64,000 nucleotides of DNA from Eubacteriales bacterium (GTDB taxonomy: Bacteria; Bacillota; Clostridia; Lachnospirales; Lachnospiraceae): positions 1-64,000 of the forward strand of contig JAUNDP010000006.1 of assembly GCA_030526005.1 (NCBI GenBank), given 5' to 3'. Positions 18,794 through 27,062 of the stretch are shown here, piece after piece. The notes beneath the pieces were generated by a model. It saw only the letters and a program-made list of their open reading frames with translations. It ran no database searches and was not told the DNA's origin. Each line of letters begins with the position of its first letter. The first letter of the stretch is position 1. Made by a program: the position numbers and the translations under genes.

Positions 18794-20551
18794 TTATTTT
18801 TCCTGATAGTTTTGTCCTAAAAATTTCTTTTCTTTCGTAAACACAGCTACCTGATGTTCATCAATATTCATCTGAATCAATTTCCGCTGCTCCTCATTTT
18901 CGACTTTATCTCGATTCAATGTGAGAATATATTGAAAGTCCTGATATTGTTCTTCCTGTTTGTAAATGTAATTCAAACACTGAACAAGCGTATCCTGATC
19001 CACATCGAAAATATTGTCATGCACTAAAAATAACGGATGCCTGTCTCTAGTATATTGATTAAATAATAATGCCATATCATAAATAAACACTTTTGTTCTG
19101 TCTACACTATGGCTTCCGTCATCATAAATGCGAAGTGTCAACTCAACTGGCGTTTTTCTGCGTGCCTTATCAATAGTCTGGATACTAAATGAACATTCCT
19201 TATTTCCCATGATAGATTCATGAATTTCCAAAACAGTATTGATAAAGTCATTAATGATTTCTTTATTTTTCTCGATCTCTCTATCGATTTCTATAAGCTG
19301 CTGCGTTTTTTGTAAATTCAGTATTCTTTTCTTTTTCTCATTCTTTTCGTATTGATCAAACAAAAACTTCGTATGCGAAATGGAATCTTTCTTCGCCTCA
19401 TAAATCTTTAAACTTACTTTTAGATTCTTTAGCACTCCTTTTTTATCAATGACTTGCAGTTTCTCTGAATATTCATCATCTAGCACCCGAATCTGTTCCG
19501 CAATACTTTTCAATTGGCCTTCTAATTCTTTTGCTTTTTGGTTTACCAATGTTCTTTGAAATTCCTCTATCTTGCTCTTAAACCCTATGACTTCATTCAA
19601 AGATTTTACTACTGCTGTTCCCAGCTCACTCTTAAATTGATTATAGACCAATTCAATTTCTTTGTCGTCTATCTGTTCCGGCTTTGGCATTTTTCTGATT
19701 TTTTCATAATCATACCGCAAAGCCTTCTGACGTTTGCGCAACTGATCCAGCAAGTTCTCCAGCTCAATAAGTTCTGCCTCCATAGAATCAAATGTCTCAT
19801 TTGTTTTAAAACTTTCAATCGCATCTTCCAATTTTTTTAATTCATCTTCCAACGCATTCAACTCTGCCCTGACATCTGAGATCTTCTTTTTCCCTTCTTG
19901 CGTCAGTTCCTTTTTATCTTTTTTAAGGACAGTATTGACTGCTCCTATCTCCTTAATGGTTTCTAAAGTGTTTTTATATGATTCCAAGGAAAATCCTAAC
20001 AAAAACAAGTGTGCGCTTAAATCATCCGGAATGTTTTTTGCTGAATCATGGCATTTGATAATATCTTTAAATTCTGAACGTTCATCTCGCATCAAAATTG
20101 AAAACAAAGTTCTGAAGCTAGGTACTTTCTGCCCATTTAACTTCGGGAAAATAATTCCGGTCAGATATTCTCTTGCATCCTGAATTTTATCAAAAGATAC
20201 TGTTTTTCCTTCTCTAATGATTATAGGTTGATCTGCCTGTTTCCGGTTTCTTTTTATAGTGATAGCTTCATCTCCTATATCTAGATCCAATATTACGTTT
20301 TCTTCTAATGGAAACACTTCTTTCGGTATTTTCACAATTCTGGATTTTTCATAGTCATTCAAGAAACCAAAATCCAAAAATTCAATACTCATAGACTTGC
20401 CAACACCATTTGTTTTCCTGCCTTTTACAGAACGATTATCATACTTCTCACCTAATATAATATTGACTCCGTCATGAAAAGAAATCTCCTCAAAAATATT
20501 ATTTTCTGAATAAAGCCGGTTGAGGCGAATACGATTTATTTCTTTACCCAT
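18794..20551 (-). CDS. DUF2326 ATPase of an ABC-three-component (ABC-3C) system
   Basis: A 585-residue SMC/RecN-like ATPase. The N-terminal half-domain has a P-loop (KTNGVGKS, about residue 45-52), then a long coiled coil (roughly residues 200-430). The C-terminal half carries the DUF2326 signature with a Walker-B-like LFLVHDNIFD. ABC-3C systems are inferred from comparative genomics (the Aravind laboratory's classification of ABC ATPases) to be conflict/defence systems, in which this ATPase senses nucleic acid and licenses an effector. GGAGG lies seven bases before the ATG. It is last of three overlapping genes, and its start overlaps the middle component by 16 bases. Confidence 0.82.
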   Translation of the reverse strand: MGKEINRIRLNRLYSENNIFEEISFHDGVNIILGEKYDNRSVKGRKTNGVGKSMSIEFLDFGFLNDYEKSRIVKIPKEVFPLEENVILDLDIGDEAITIKRNRKQADQPIIIREGKTVSFDKIQDAREYLTGIIFPKLNGQKVPSFRTLFSILMRDERSEFKDIIKCHDSAKNIPDDLSAHLFLLGFSLESYKNTLETIKEIGAVNTVLKKDKKELTQEGKKKISDVRAELNALEDELKKLEDAIESFKTNETFDSMEAELIELENLLDQLRKRQKALRYDYEKIRKMPKPEQIDDKEIELVYNQFKSELGTAVVKSLNEVIGFKSKIEEFQRTLVNQKAKELEGQLKSIAEQIRVLDDEYSEKLQVIDKKGVLKNLKVSLKIYEAKKDSISHTKFLFDQYEKNEKKKRILNLQKTQQLIEIDREIEKNKEIINDFINTVLEIHESIMGNKECSFSIQTIDKARRKTPVELTLRIYDDGSHSVDRTKVFIYDMALLFNQYTRDRHPLFLVHDNIFDVDQDTLVQCLNYIYKQEEQYQDFQYILTLNRDKVENEEQRKLIQMNIDEHQVAVFTKEKKFLGQNYQEK

Positions 20552-20766
20552 ACATTCGCCTCCTCAAATTCAACAATATTAACAGAATATAAAAAGGAAA
20601 GACCCAAAATCAGCTGTCTGCTGCTTGTGATTCCCGCCTTCTTCAATGCTTTGGATATATCATAAATGGAAATCTTTTCCGCTTCCTGCTTTTGTATCTC
20701 TTTGAGTATGAGATAGCCAATATACATTGCGGAAGATTTCAGTGCATTGCTACTTGCCAGCATCAT
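20536..20766 (-). CDS. Small middle component of the ABC-3C system (MC6-like)
   Basis: A 76-residue protein with a winged-helix look: helices around NALKSSAMYIGYLILKEI, then ISIYDISKALKKAG and a beta wing (VNIVEFEEANVWV). Size, position between the SMEK gene and the DUF2326 ATPase, and overlaps with both match the small middle component, for which I recall the label MC6. The start at 20766 has GGAG five bases upstream; the adjacent ATG at 20763 is also possible. In such systems the component is thought to link ATPase and effector. Confidence 0.7.
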   Translation of the reverse strand: MMLASSNALKSSAMYIGYLILKEIQKQEAEKISIYDISKALKKAGITSSRQLILGLSFLYSVNIVEFEEANVWVKK

Positions 20767-21721
20767 ACTCACTCCTTTCATTTGGGAATACTCTGCATTT
20801 AATCATTTCGTTGACAAGATAAAATTTAATTGCAGAACGGTCATACTTTTTACCATTACTACTTAATTTTGTTTCAAAATATGTAACCAGTTTATTCAAT
20901 GCTGCAATCGGATTATTATTTTCCTCTTCCAAAAATTGTATGCTGATATCCTGTAAATAGAACATAATAGTAATGTCTTGCGCTTCATCTATCCCCAGTG
21001 TTTCATTTACAATATTCAATGCTTCTCCATAAAGTGTGTAAAGTGTCGTATATTCCGCAATCAATTTATCTGCAAAATCTCGAAACCTTTTATAAATTTT
21101 ATACTCCGGATCTACCGTTGTTTCACAAGGTTTCTTCCATGTTCTATGTTTTGAAATATACTCTATCAAATCTATGATTGTATCTACTTCACTGGCCTGC
21201 GTTTTTTTCACCGAATAATATTTATTACACAATTCTTCTGACAGGTAATTACTGATTGCTTTTATTTGTTCTGTTTCCAACTCTCGAACATCTTTCATCA
21301 GTTTTTCCATATCCCAAATATCTCTTCCTTTTTCAAACGAAAACATTCCCTTGGTATCAAAATTGGATGAGTATCTTTTCTTCTGCGTCAAAATCAGTAC
21401 AATCAATCTATCATAGGTCTGATACGCTTGGTTTTTATTAAATTCTTCTATCGTATGCTTGATCTTTGTGCTGCTATTATCTGATGTAACTTGAACTGCT
21501 ACCCGATTTTTGGGATCTACTAAATCAATCGCAGGGGCATTTTTCTCTAAATGATTTACATTTTTCAATTCATATCCATAGATAAGATTCAACAGTCCGG
21601 GAAAAAAATCTTCTGCAATGATGTTAATGTCATAGAGATTTACCGCATTTAAAATTGACACTTCCAGACTCAATAAGGCTAAACTCTCAGCCACATTTTT
21701 TAAATAAACCTCTTTGTTCAT
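20750..21721 (-). CDS. SMEK-domain protein, probable nuclease effector of the ABC-3C system
   Basis: A 323-residue protein. The first 140 residues match the SMEK domain, a restriction-endonuclease-like fold, with a core of AIDLVDPKNRVAVQVTSD (Asp, then Q-V-T in the place of the ExK-type strand). The C-terminal 150 residues are helical, as expected of the ABC-3C C-terminal region. The second of two tandem ATGs (21721) has better spacing from AAAGGAG. It is the first gene of the three-gene cassette and overlaps the next by 17 bases. Nuclease activity is inferred from the fold. The D/QxT signature differs from classical PD-(D/E)xK, so the catalytic residues are uncertain. Confidence 0.75.
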   Translation of the reverse strand: MNKEVYLKNVAESLALLSLEVSILNAVNLYDINIIAEDFFPGLLNLIYGYELKNVNHLEKNAPAIDLVDPKNRVAVQVTSDNSSTKIKHTIEEFNKNQAYQTYDRLIVLILTQKKRYSSNFDTKGMFSFEKGRDIWDMEKLMKDVRELETEQIKAISNYLSEELCNKYYSVKKTQASEVDTIIDLIEYISKHRTWKKPCETTVDPEYKIYKRFRDFADKLIAEYTTLYTLYGEALNIVNETLGIDEAQDITIMFYLQDISIQFLEEENNNPIAALNKLVTYFETKLSSNGKKYDRSAIKFYLVNEMIKCRVFPNERSEYDAGK

Positions 21722-21861
21722 CATGCTCCTTTATTCTCCTCATTTGTTGTTTTCTTTATTTTACCACACTTTTTTGTAAATTACTATTGATTTCCCCAGA
21801 AAACTATGGTATAGCTTTTATCTTTTCTAATATCACCATGCTATTTTTCACATACCGTCTC

Positions 21862-22302
21862 TTACCGCTTCCGCATCAGATATACCATATCCACCAGCTG
21901 CTTTCCTCCCTCAAAAATCGGATGGTCATAATAATCGGTAAAGAAATTTTTTACTCTCTTAAATTCTTGAAAACCACATCGTTCATAAAATGGTATTGTC
22001 AAAATACTGTCCCCTGTTCCGACAATCATTGTCTCACAATCTGTATAACGCTCGAATAAAAATTGTATCAGCGCTCTGCCATATCCCCTTCTCTGACACA
22101 TTGGACAGACTGCCAGATTTTTGATCTCATACAGTCCTTCCCCCTCTTTTGTCACTACACATTCTGCTTTTACGCCATTGTCTTCCAGCACAAACATCTC
22201 TCCTCTTGAGAGATAGCGATCAATCATATCCTCCTGCTCATCTGCTAAAAGCAAAAGATCCAGATATTGTTTTTTTCTTTCTTTAATCTGTCTTATTTTC
22301 AC
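21862..22302 (-). CDS. GNAT family N-acetyltransferase
   Basis: A 146-residue protein with the GNAT acetyl-CoA motif (LAVCPMCQRRGYGRALIQFL; R-R-G-Y-G loop) and a typical C-terminal FYERCGFQ. A GTG start at 22302 is chosen because GGAG lies seven bases upstream; the ATG 16 codons earlier has no site and would fuse a lysine-rich tail. The acceptor substrate is unknown. It stands alone between the ABC-3C cassette and a tandem-repeat region. Confidence 0.85.
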   Translation of the reverse strand: MKIRQIKERKKQYLDLLLLADEQEDMIDRYLSRGEMFVLEDNGVKAECVVTKEGEGLYEIKNLAVCPMCQRRGYGRALIQFLFERYTDCETMIVGTGDSILTIPFYERCGFQEFKRVKNFFTDYYDHPIFEGGKQLVDMVYLMRKR

Positions 22303-22360
22303 TGTATTTCTCCTTTTTGTTTTGATCTGTCTTATCTGTTTTATGTTCATCTGTCATCCT

Positions 22361-22432
22361 ATTGTTTCCATCCGCCTTATTCTTATCTCTTATTTCATTG
22401 TTTTCATCCGCCTTATTCTTATCTCTTATTCC
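22361..22432. repeat. Two tandem 36-bp repeats
   Basis: Copy 1 (22361-22396) and copy 2 (22397-22432) differ at two positions. Weaker echoes (TTATCT, TGTCTTATCTG) precede them. The region lies just upstream of the GNAT start on the minus strand and could alter its promoter or leader. Confidence 0.8.
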
Positions 22433-22557
22433 ATTTATTTTGATCTTCCCTCTCATTTTATCACACAATCATATTTTTCAGAATCTTATCACCCAGACAA
22501 CGCATTTATGTTATAATTTTATTGGGAAAATTTAAGCACGAAAAGAGGGAAAAACTT

Positions 22558-22743
22558 ATGGAAAAAAAATCATTGTCTTATGAAAAAAAGAAACAGCTCA
22601 ATCAAGTCGCCGCAACCATGGCAGTCGAAAATATGCTTCTGACAAAAGCATCTTATCAAAACTTATATAGCATCGCCAGCGGTGAAAAGACAGTAGAGCA
22701 AATCATTGACGAAATCACTGCCAAATACAAAAGAGAAGTGTAA
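22558..22743 (+). CDS. VbhA-like antitoxin domain protein (orphan)
   Basis: A 61-residue basic protein. Its centre and end (VAATMAVENMLLT, SGEKTVEQIIDEITAKY) fit the antitoxin VbhA-type domain that neutralises Fic AMP-transferases through an inhibitory helix. The Fic-inhibition motif [S/T]xxxE[G/N] is present as TMAVEN. I start at ATG 22558 (GAGGG eight bases upstream) instead of TTG 22522. No Fic gene lies within the window, so it is either an orphan or acts on an unlinked partner. A TATAAT lies at 22512-22517. Confidence 0.6.
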   Translation: MEKKSLSYEKKKQLNQVAATMAVENMLLTKASYQNLYSIASGEKTVEQIIDEITAKYKREV

Positions 22744-22832
22744 AAAATAAATCGATAAAAAATCTCTTGCCCCTATTTCGAGAACCGCTATAATAAAAAA
22801 AGAAAGAACATTTGAGGAAAGAGGATTTTATT

Positions 22833-24203
22833 ATGAAAAAGACAAATCTTACTGACGGGAGTATTGGAAAGACTCTGTTTTTGTTTGCGATTCCATTTTT
22901 AATTGCAAACATTTTACAGTCTCTGTACGGCGCAGTCGATCTCTTTGTTGTCGGAAAATACTGCGATTCCGAGAGTGTCGCCGCCGTCTCCACGGGAACG
23001 CAGGTCACCCAGATCATCACTAGCCTTGTCTCTGGTCTGACGCTTGGAAGTACCATTTTAATCGGAAAGTATATGGGGCAGAAAAATCTCACGCGTGTCA
23101 GGCAGACGATCGGAACGACGCTCAGCGTCTTTGCCGTCACAGCCGTCTTGCTCACTGTGGGAATGATTTCATTTCGAGATCCGCTGCTGAATCTTTTGCA
23201 GACACCAAAAGAAGCTTTTGATCTGACGGCACAGTATGTCACCATCTGTTCTCTCGGAAATATTTTTATCTGCGGATACAATGCGATCAGCGCTCTGTTA
23301 AGAGGATACGGCGACTCCACACGGCCGATGATCTTTGTGGGAATTGCCTGCTTTTTGAACATCGTCCTCGATATTATTTTTGTAAAATACTGTCATATGG
23401 GAGTCAGCGGTACAGCGCTCGCCACCGTTTTGTCACAGGCATTCAGCATGATCTTATCCATCATTTATCTGAAAAAGAGTCATTTTCTGTTTGATTTTAA
23501 GCTCTCCAGCTTTCGGATCACGGGAACAGTCGCAAAGGAACTGGCTTTTGTCGGAATACCGATTTCTTTTCAGGAGATGATGGTTCGGATTTCCTTTCTG
23601 TATCTGATGACAGTGATGAACAAATGCGGCGTCTTTGCAGCATCCGTCGTCGGAATCAGCAGCAAATATGACGTCTTTGCCATGCTGTCTGCAACGTCAA
23701 TGGCAAACGCCCTCGCCGCTGTCACAGCGCAGAATATCGGCGCCGGAAAGCCGGAACGAGCCAGAAAATCTTTGTGGTATGGAATGAGTTTTGCACTGTC
23801 AGTATCCTTTTTATTTTGGATCTGGGCACAGCTTAGTCCTGCTTCTATGATCCGCGTCTTTTCCAGTGATGAAAATGTAATTGCGGCAGGAATCCCATTT
23901 TTCCGCTCCTGCAGTTACGATTATATCCTCGTTGCGATTGTATTCTGTCTGAACGGCTATCTGAACGGACGCCAGAAGACCGTGTGGACGATGGTGAGCT
24001 GCAGTGCGAGCGCACTCCTTCTGCGCATCCCTATGGTCTATTTCTTTGGTAAATATTTTGCCTCAGACCTCGGAATGCTGGGAAAAATTGCCCCGATTGT
24101 CTCCGGCATTATGGCTTTGTATACTTTAATCTATGTGCTGTATGAGGGCAAAAAAATCAGCCGCTGCCAAAACGCAATATTTGAGTTCTCATTGAAATCA
24201 TGA
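22833..24203 (+). CDS. MATE family efflux transporter
   Basis: 456 residues with about 12 hydrophobic segments in two similar halves, as in MATE exporters. The N-terminal LTDGSIGKTLFLFAIPFLIA and LYGAVDLFVVGKY are typical of the DinF/NorM-like clostridial subgroup. Members export cationic drugs or metabolites using a Na+ or H+ gradient; the substrate is unknown. The start at 22833 follows AGAGGA. The stop abuts a promoter-like sequence for hsdR. A second MATE gene of a different subgroup is at 48537. Confidence 0.9.
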   Translation: MKKTNLTDGSIGKTLFLFAIPFLIANILQSLYGAVDLFVVGKYCDSESVAAVSTGTQVTQIITSLVSGLTLGSTILIGKYMGQKNLTRVRQTIGTTLSVFAVTAVLLTVGMISFRDPLLNLLQTPKEAFDLTAQYVTICSLGNIFICGYNAISALLRGYGDSTRPMIFVGIACFLNIVLDIIFVKYCHMGVSGTALATVLSQAFSMILSIIYLKKSHFLFDFKLSSFRITGTVAKELAFVGIPISFQEMMVRISFLYLMTVMNKCGVFAASVVGISSKYDVFAMLSATSMANALAAVTAQNIGAGKPERARKSLWYGMSFALSVSFLFWIWAQLSPASMIRVFSSDENVIAAGIPFFRSCSYDYILVAIVFCLNGYLNGRQKTVWTMVSCSASALLLRIPMVYFFGKYFASDLGMLGKIAPIVSGIMALYTLIYVLYEGKKISRCQNAIFEFSLKS

Positions 24204-24209
24204 TATACT
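24181..24209 (+). promoter_or_regulatory. Candidate promoter for hsdRMS
   Basis: TTGAGT (24181-24186), a 17-base spacer and TATACT (24204-24209). It overlaps the end of the MATE gene and sits about 75 bases upstream of the hsdR start. Confidence 0.5.
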
Positions 24210-24284
24210 ATGAATAGTTATGATTTTCCATTAAAATCAGCTTATTTTAAAAGAAAAAAATACTCAAATATTGGAGTTGAAGAT

Positions 24285-27050
24285 ATGCCATACCAAAGCG
24301 AAGCTGCTCTTGAGCAACAGCTCATTGATCAATTAAATAAACAAGAATATCGCACGGTTTCGATCCCTGACTATAATACTTTAGTAGAAAATTTCAAAAT
24401 TCAATTTGAATTATTTAATTCTGCAAAGCTGGATTCGCCTCTGACAGATAAAGAATGGGAACGTATTTTTAATATTATGCTTGGAAAATCTGTTTTCCAA
24501 AGTGCAAAAATCCTAAGAGATAAGTTCGTGTTGGAACGTGAAGATGGAAGTAAAATCTATCTATCTTTTTTTGATTCCGACCATACAAAAAATATTTTCC
24601 AAGTCGCCAATCAAACGACGGTCGTTGGTAAATATGTAAATCGCTATGATGTTACCATTCTTGTAAATGGACTGCCTTTGATTCAGATTGAATTGAAACG
24701 CCGCGGCATTGACATTCGCGAAGCAGTCAATCAGGTAATGCGATACAAAAAGCATTCTTATAACGGACTATATCATTTTATTCAGCTTTTTGTTGTTTCC
24801 AACGGTGTTGATACAAAGTATTTTACAAATTCTGACAGGGATATGCTCTACAGCCTTGCTTTTTTCTGGACCGATTTCAATAATGTCCGTATTACAAATT
24901 TAAAAGAGTTTTGTATTTCCTTCCTTGCACGGGATCATATTATTAAAATGCTGACTCGTTATACCATTTTGAATGATACCGATAAGCTTTTGATGGTTAT
25001 GCGTCCTTATCAGGTGTACGCAGTAGAAGCTCTTGTCCGCCAGGCTACGCTAACAAACAGAAATGCTTACGTTTGGCACACAACGGGAGCCGGAAAAACG
25101 CTGACATCATTTAAGACGGCACAGATTCTTGCAAAAAATCCCAATATTAAAAAAGTAATCTTTCTTGTTGACCGTAAAGATTTGGATTCCCAAACTACAG
25201 AAGAATTCAATAAATTTGAAGCTGGTTCTGTTGATACAACAGATCGCACGGATGTCCTTGTAAAGCAGATGCAAGATAAAAACCGGCAACTGATCGTTAC
25301 TACAATGCAGAAAATGGCAAATGCTGTCAAACGTCCTCAATATGCTAAAATTATGAGTGCATACAAGGATGAAAAAGTAGTCTTTATCATTGACGAATGC
25401 CATCGCAGTCAATTTGGCGATATGCATAAGGATATTGTACGTCATTTCCAGAAAGCACAATTTTTCGGATTTACTGGAACACCTCGTTTTGAGGTCAATG
25501 GAAAAACAGAAGGCAAGATTACGCAGACTACAGAAATGCTTTTCGGAGAATGTGTACATAACTATCTTATAAAGGATGCTATCTTTGATAATAATGTTCT
25601 TGGTTTCCATGTAGAGTATATAAAGACAATGGAGGGAGACTTTGACTGGGACGATCCCACTATGGCAGATGCCATCGACGTCGGAGAATTATATCGCTCT
25701 GAAAAAAGAATGTCTTTGATTGCCAACCATATTATTCAAAACCATAAATCCAAGACAAGAAATTGTCAATACACAGCAATTTTTGCTGTTTCTTCAATAG
25801 AAGCGCTGGTAAAATATTACGATATTTTCAAACAAATCAAACATGATCTGAATATCACCGGCATTTTCTCTTATGGCCAAAATGAAGATGCTGAAGGCAA
25901 AGATGAGCATAGCCGCGATGCTCTTGAACGTATTATTTCAGACTATAATGAAAAATATAGTACAAACTTTTCTACCGATACATTCTCGGCATATCATAAA
26001 GATATTTCGGATCGTGTAAAAGGTAAAAAAACAAAATCATTGGATATTTTACTTGTAGTGAATATGTTCCTTACTGGTTTTGACAGTAAGCAACTGGCTG
26101 TTCTCTATGTGGATAAAGATCTGAAATATCATGATTTACTGCAAGCTTTCTCTCGTACCAATCGTGTGGAAAAAGAAACAAAACCTTTCGGCATCATTAT
26201 CTGCTACCGTAATCTAAAAAAGCGTACGGACGATGCTATTGCATTATTTTCTCAGAGTCATGATACAAGTGGAGTAATTGTTCCAGAATATCCATATTTT
26301 GTTGAAAAATTTAATGAAATGGTTTTAAAACTGAAAGATATTGCGCTTTCTCCAGAATGTGTAGATACCATGCAAAACGAGGATGATCAAAAACTCTTTG
26401 TTATTACATTCCGTGAGCTGACAAAATATTTGCAATCTTTACAGACCTTTGTTGAATTTCGCTTCGATAAGGATGCGCTTATCATGTCAGAACAGGAATA
26501 TCAGGACTATAAGAGCAAATATCTTATGCTTTATGCAAAACAAAAAGCGCATCGAGAAATTGTATCGGTTCTGAATGATGTGGATTTTTGTATTGAGCTA
26601 ATGGAAAGCGATCGCATCAATGTTGCTTACATTATGAATCTGATTCGCAATATCCATTTTGATGATACGGAGCAAAAAAATTATGACATCAAACACATAA
26701 AAGAAGAACTGAAAAGAACAGATAATCCACAGTTACTGCGCAAAGTGGAAATTTTGCAGGCATTTCTGGATCGAGTGGTTGTAGGATTGGAAAGTGCAGA
26801 TGAGATTGATTCTGCTTATAATGATTTTGAAAATGAAGCAAAACAAGAAGAAATTATTGCTTTTGCCCAATCTGAAGATATCGATTCTTCTATGCTGACA
26901 GAATTTATCTCGGAATATGAGTTCTCTGGCATCATGGATGCCGGTAATATCCGCGACCGAATCAACAAAGCGCTGCCACTATTGAAAAAGCGTTCTTTAG
27001 TCAATCGTATCGTAGAATTTATTAGAACGCACACAGAGAAATATCAATAA
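24285..27050 (+). CDS. hsdR: Type I restriction enzyme, R subunit (HsdR)
   Basis: A 921-residue motor and nuclease subunit. The N-terminal nuclease has the ExK strand (LIQIELKRRG) of the PD-(D/E)xK fold. The helicase core has Walker A (TTGAGKT, about residues 266-272) and the DECH box (from residue 370). Motif VI-type sequence LLQAFSRTNR and a helical C-terminal domain complete the family layout. I start at ATG 24285 with GGAG eight bases upstream; an in-frame ATG at 24210 has no site. It is first of hsdR-hsdM-hsdS with short spacings (12 and 2 bases). Its activity depends on HsdM and the current HsdS for site choice. Confidence 0.93.
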   Translation: MPYQSEAALEQQLIDQLNKQEYRTVSIPDYNTLVENFKIQFELFNSAKLDSPLTDKEWERIFNIMLGKSVFQSAKILRDKFVLEREDGSKIYLSFFDSDHTKNIFQVANQTTVVGKYVNRYDVTILVNGLPLIQIELKRRGIDIREAVNQVMRYKKHSYNGLYHFIQLFVVSNGVDTKYFTNSDRDMLYSLAFFWTDFNNVRITNLKEFCISFLARDHIIKMLTRYTILNDTDKLLMVMRPYQVYAVEALVRQATLTNRNAYVWHTTGAGKTLTSFKTAQILAKNPNIKKVIFLVDRKDLDSQTTEEFNKFEAGSVDTTDRTDVLVKQMQDKNRQLIVTTMQKMANAVKRPQYAKIMSAYKDEKVVFIIDECHRSQFGDMHKDIVRHFQKAQFFGFTGTPRFEVNGKTEGKITQTTEMLFGECVHNYLIKDAIFDNNVLGFHVEYIKTMEGDFDWDDPTMADAIDVGELYRSEKRMSLIANHIIQNHKSKTRNCQYTAIFAVSSIEALVKYYDIFKQIKHDLNITGIFSYGQNEDAEGKDEHSRDALERIISDYNEKYSTNFSTDTFSAYHKDISDRVKGKKTKSLDILLVVNMFLTGFDSKQLAVLYVDKDLKYHDLLQAFSRTNRVEKETKPFGIIICYRNLKKRTDDAIALFSQSHDTSGVIVPEYPYFVEKFNEMVLKLKDIALSPECVDTMQNEDDQKLFVITFRELTKYLQSLQTFVEFRFDKDALIMSEQEYQDYKSKYLMLYAKQKAHREIVSVLNDVDFCIELMESDRINVAYIMNLIRNIHFDDTEQKNYDIKHIKEELKRTDNPQLLRKVEILQAFLDRVVVGLESADEIDSAYNDFENEAKQEEIIAFAQSEDIDSSMLTEFISEYEFSGIMDAGNIRDRINKALPLLKKRSLVNRIVEFIRTHTEKYQ

Positions 27051-27062
27051 GGAGATTTAAAA

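Noticed and set aside
22283-22468. 61-codon Lys/Asp-rich minus-strand frame with 12-residue repeats
   Set aside because: It arises from the 36-bp tandem repeat, has no ribosome binding site and overlaps the GNAT start. Treated as non-coding repeat.
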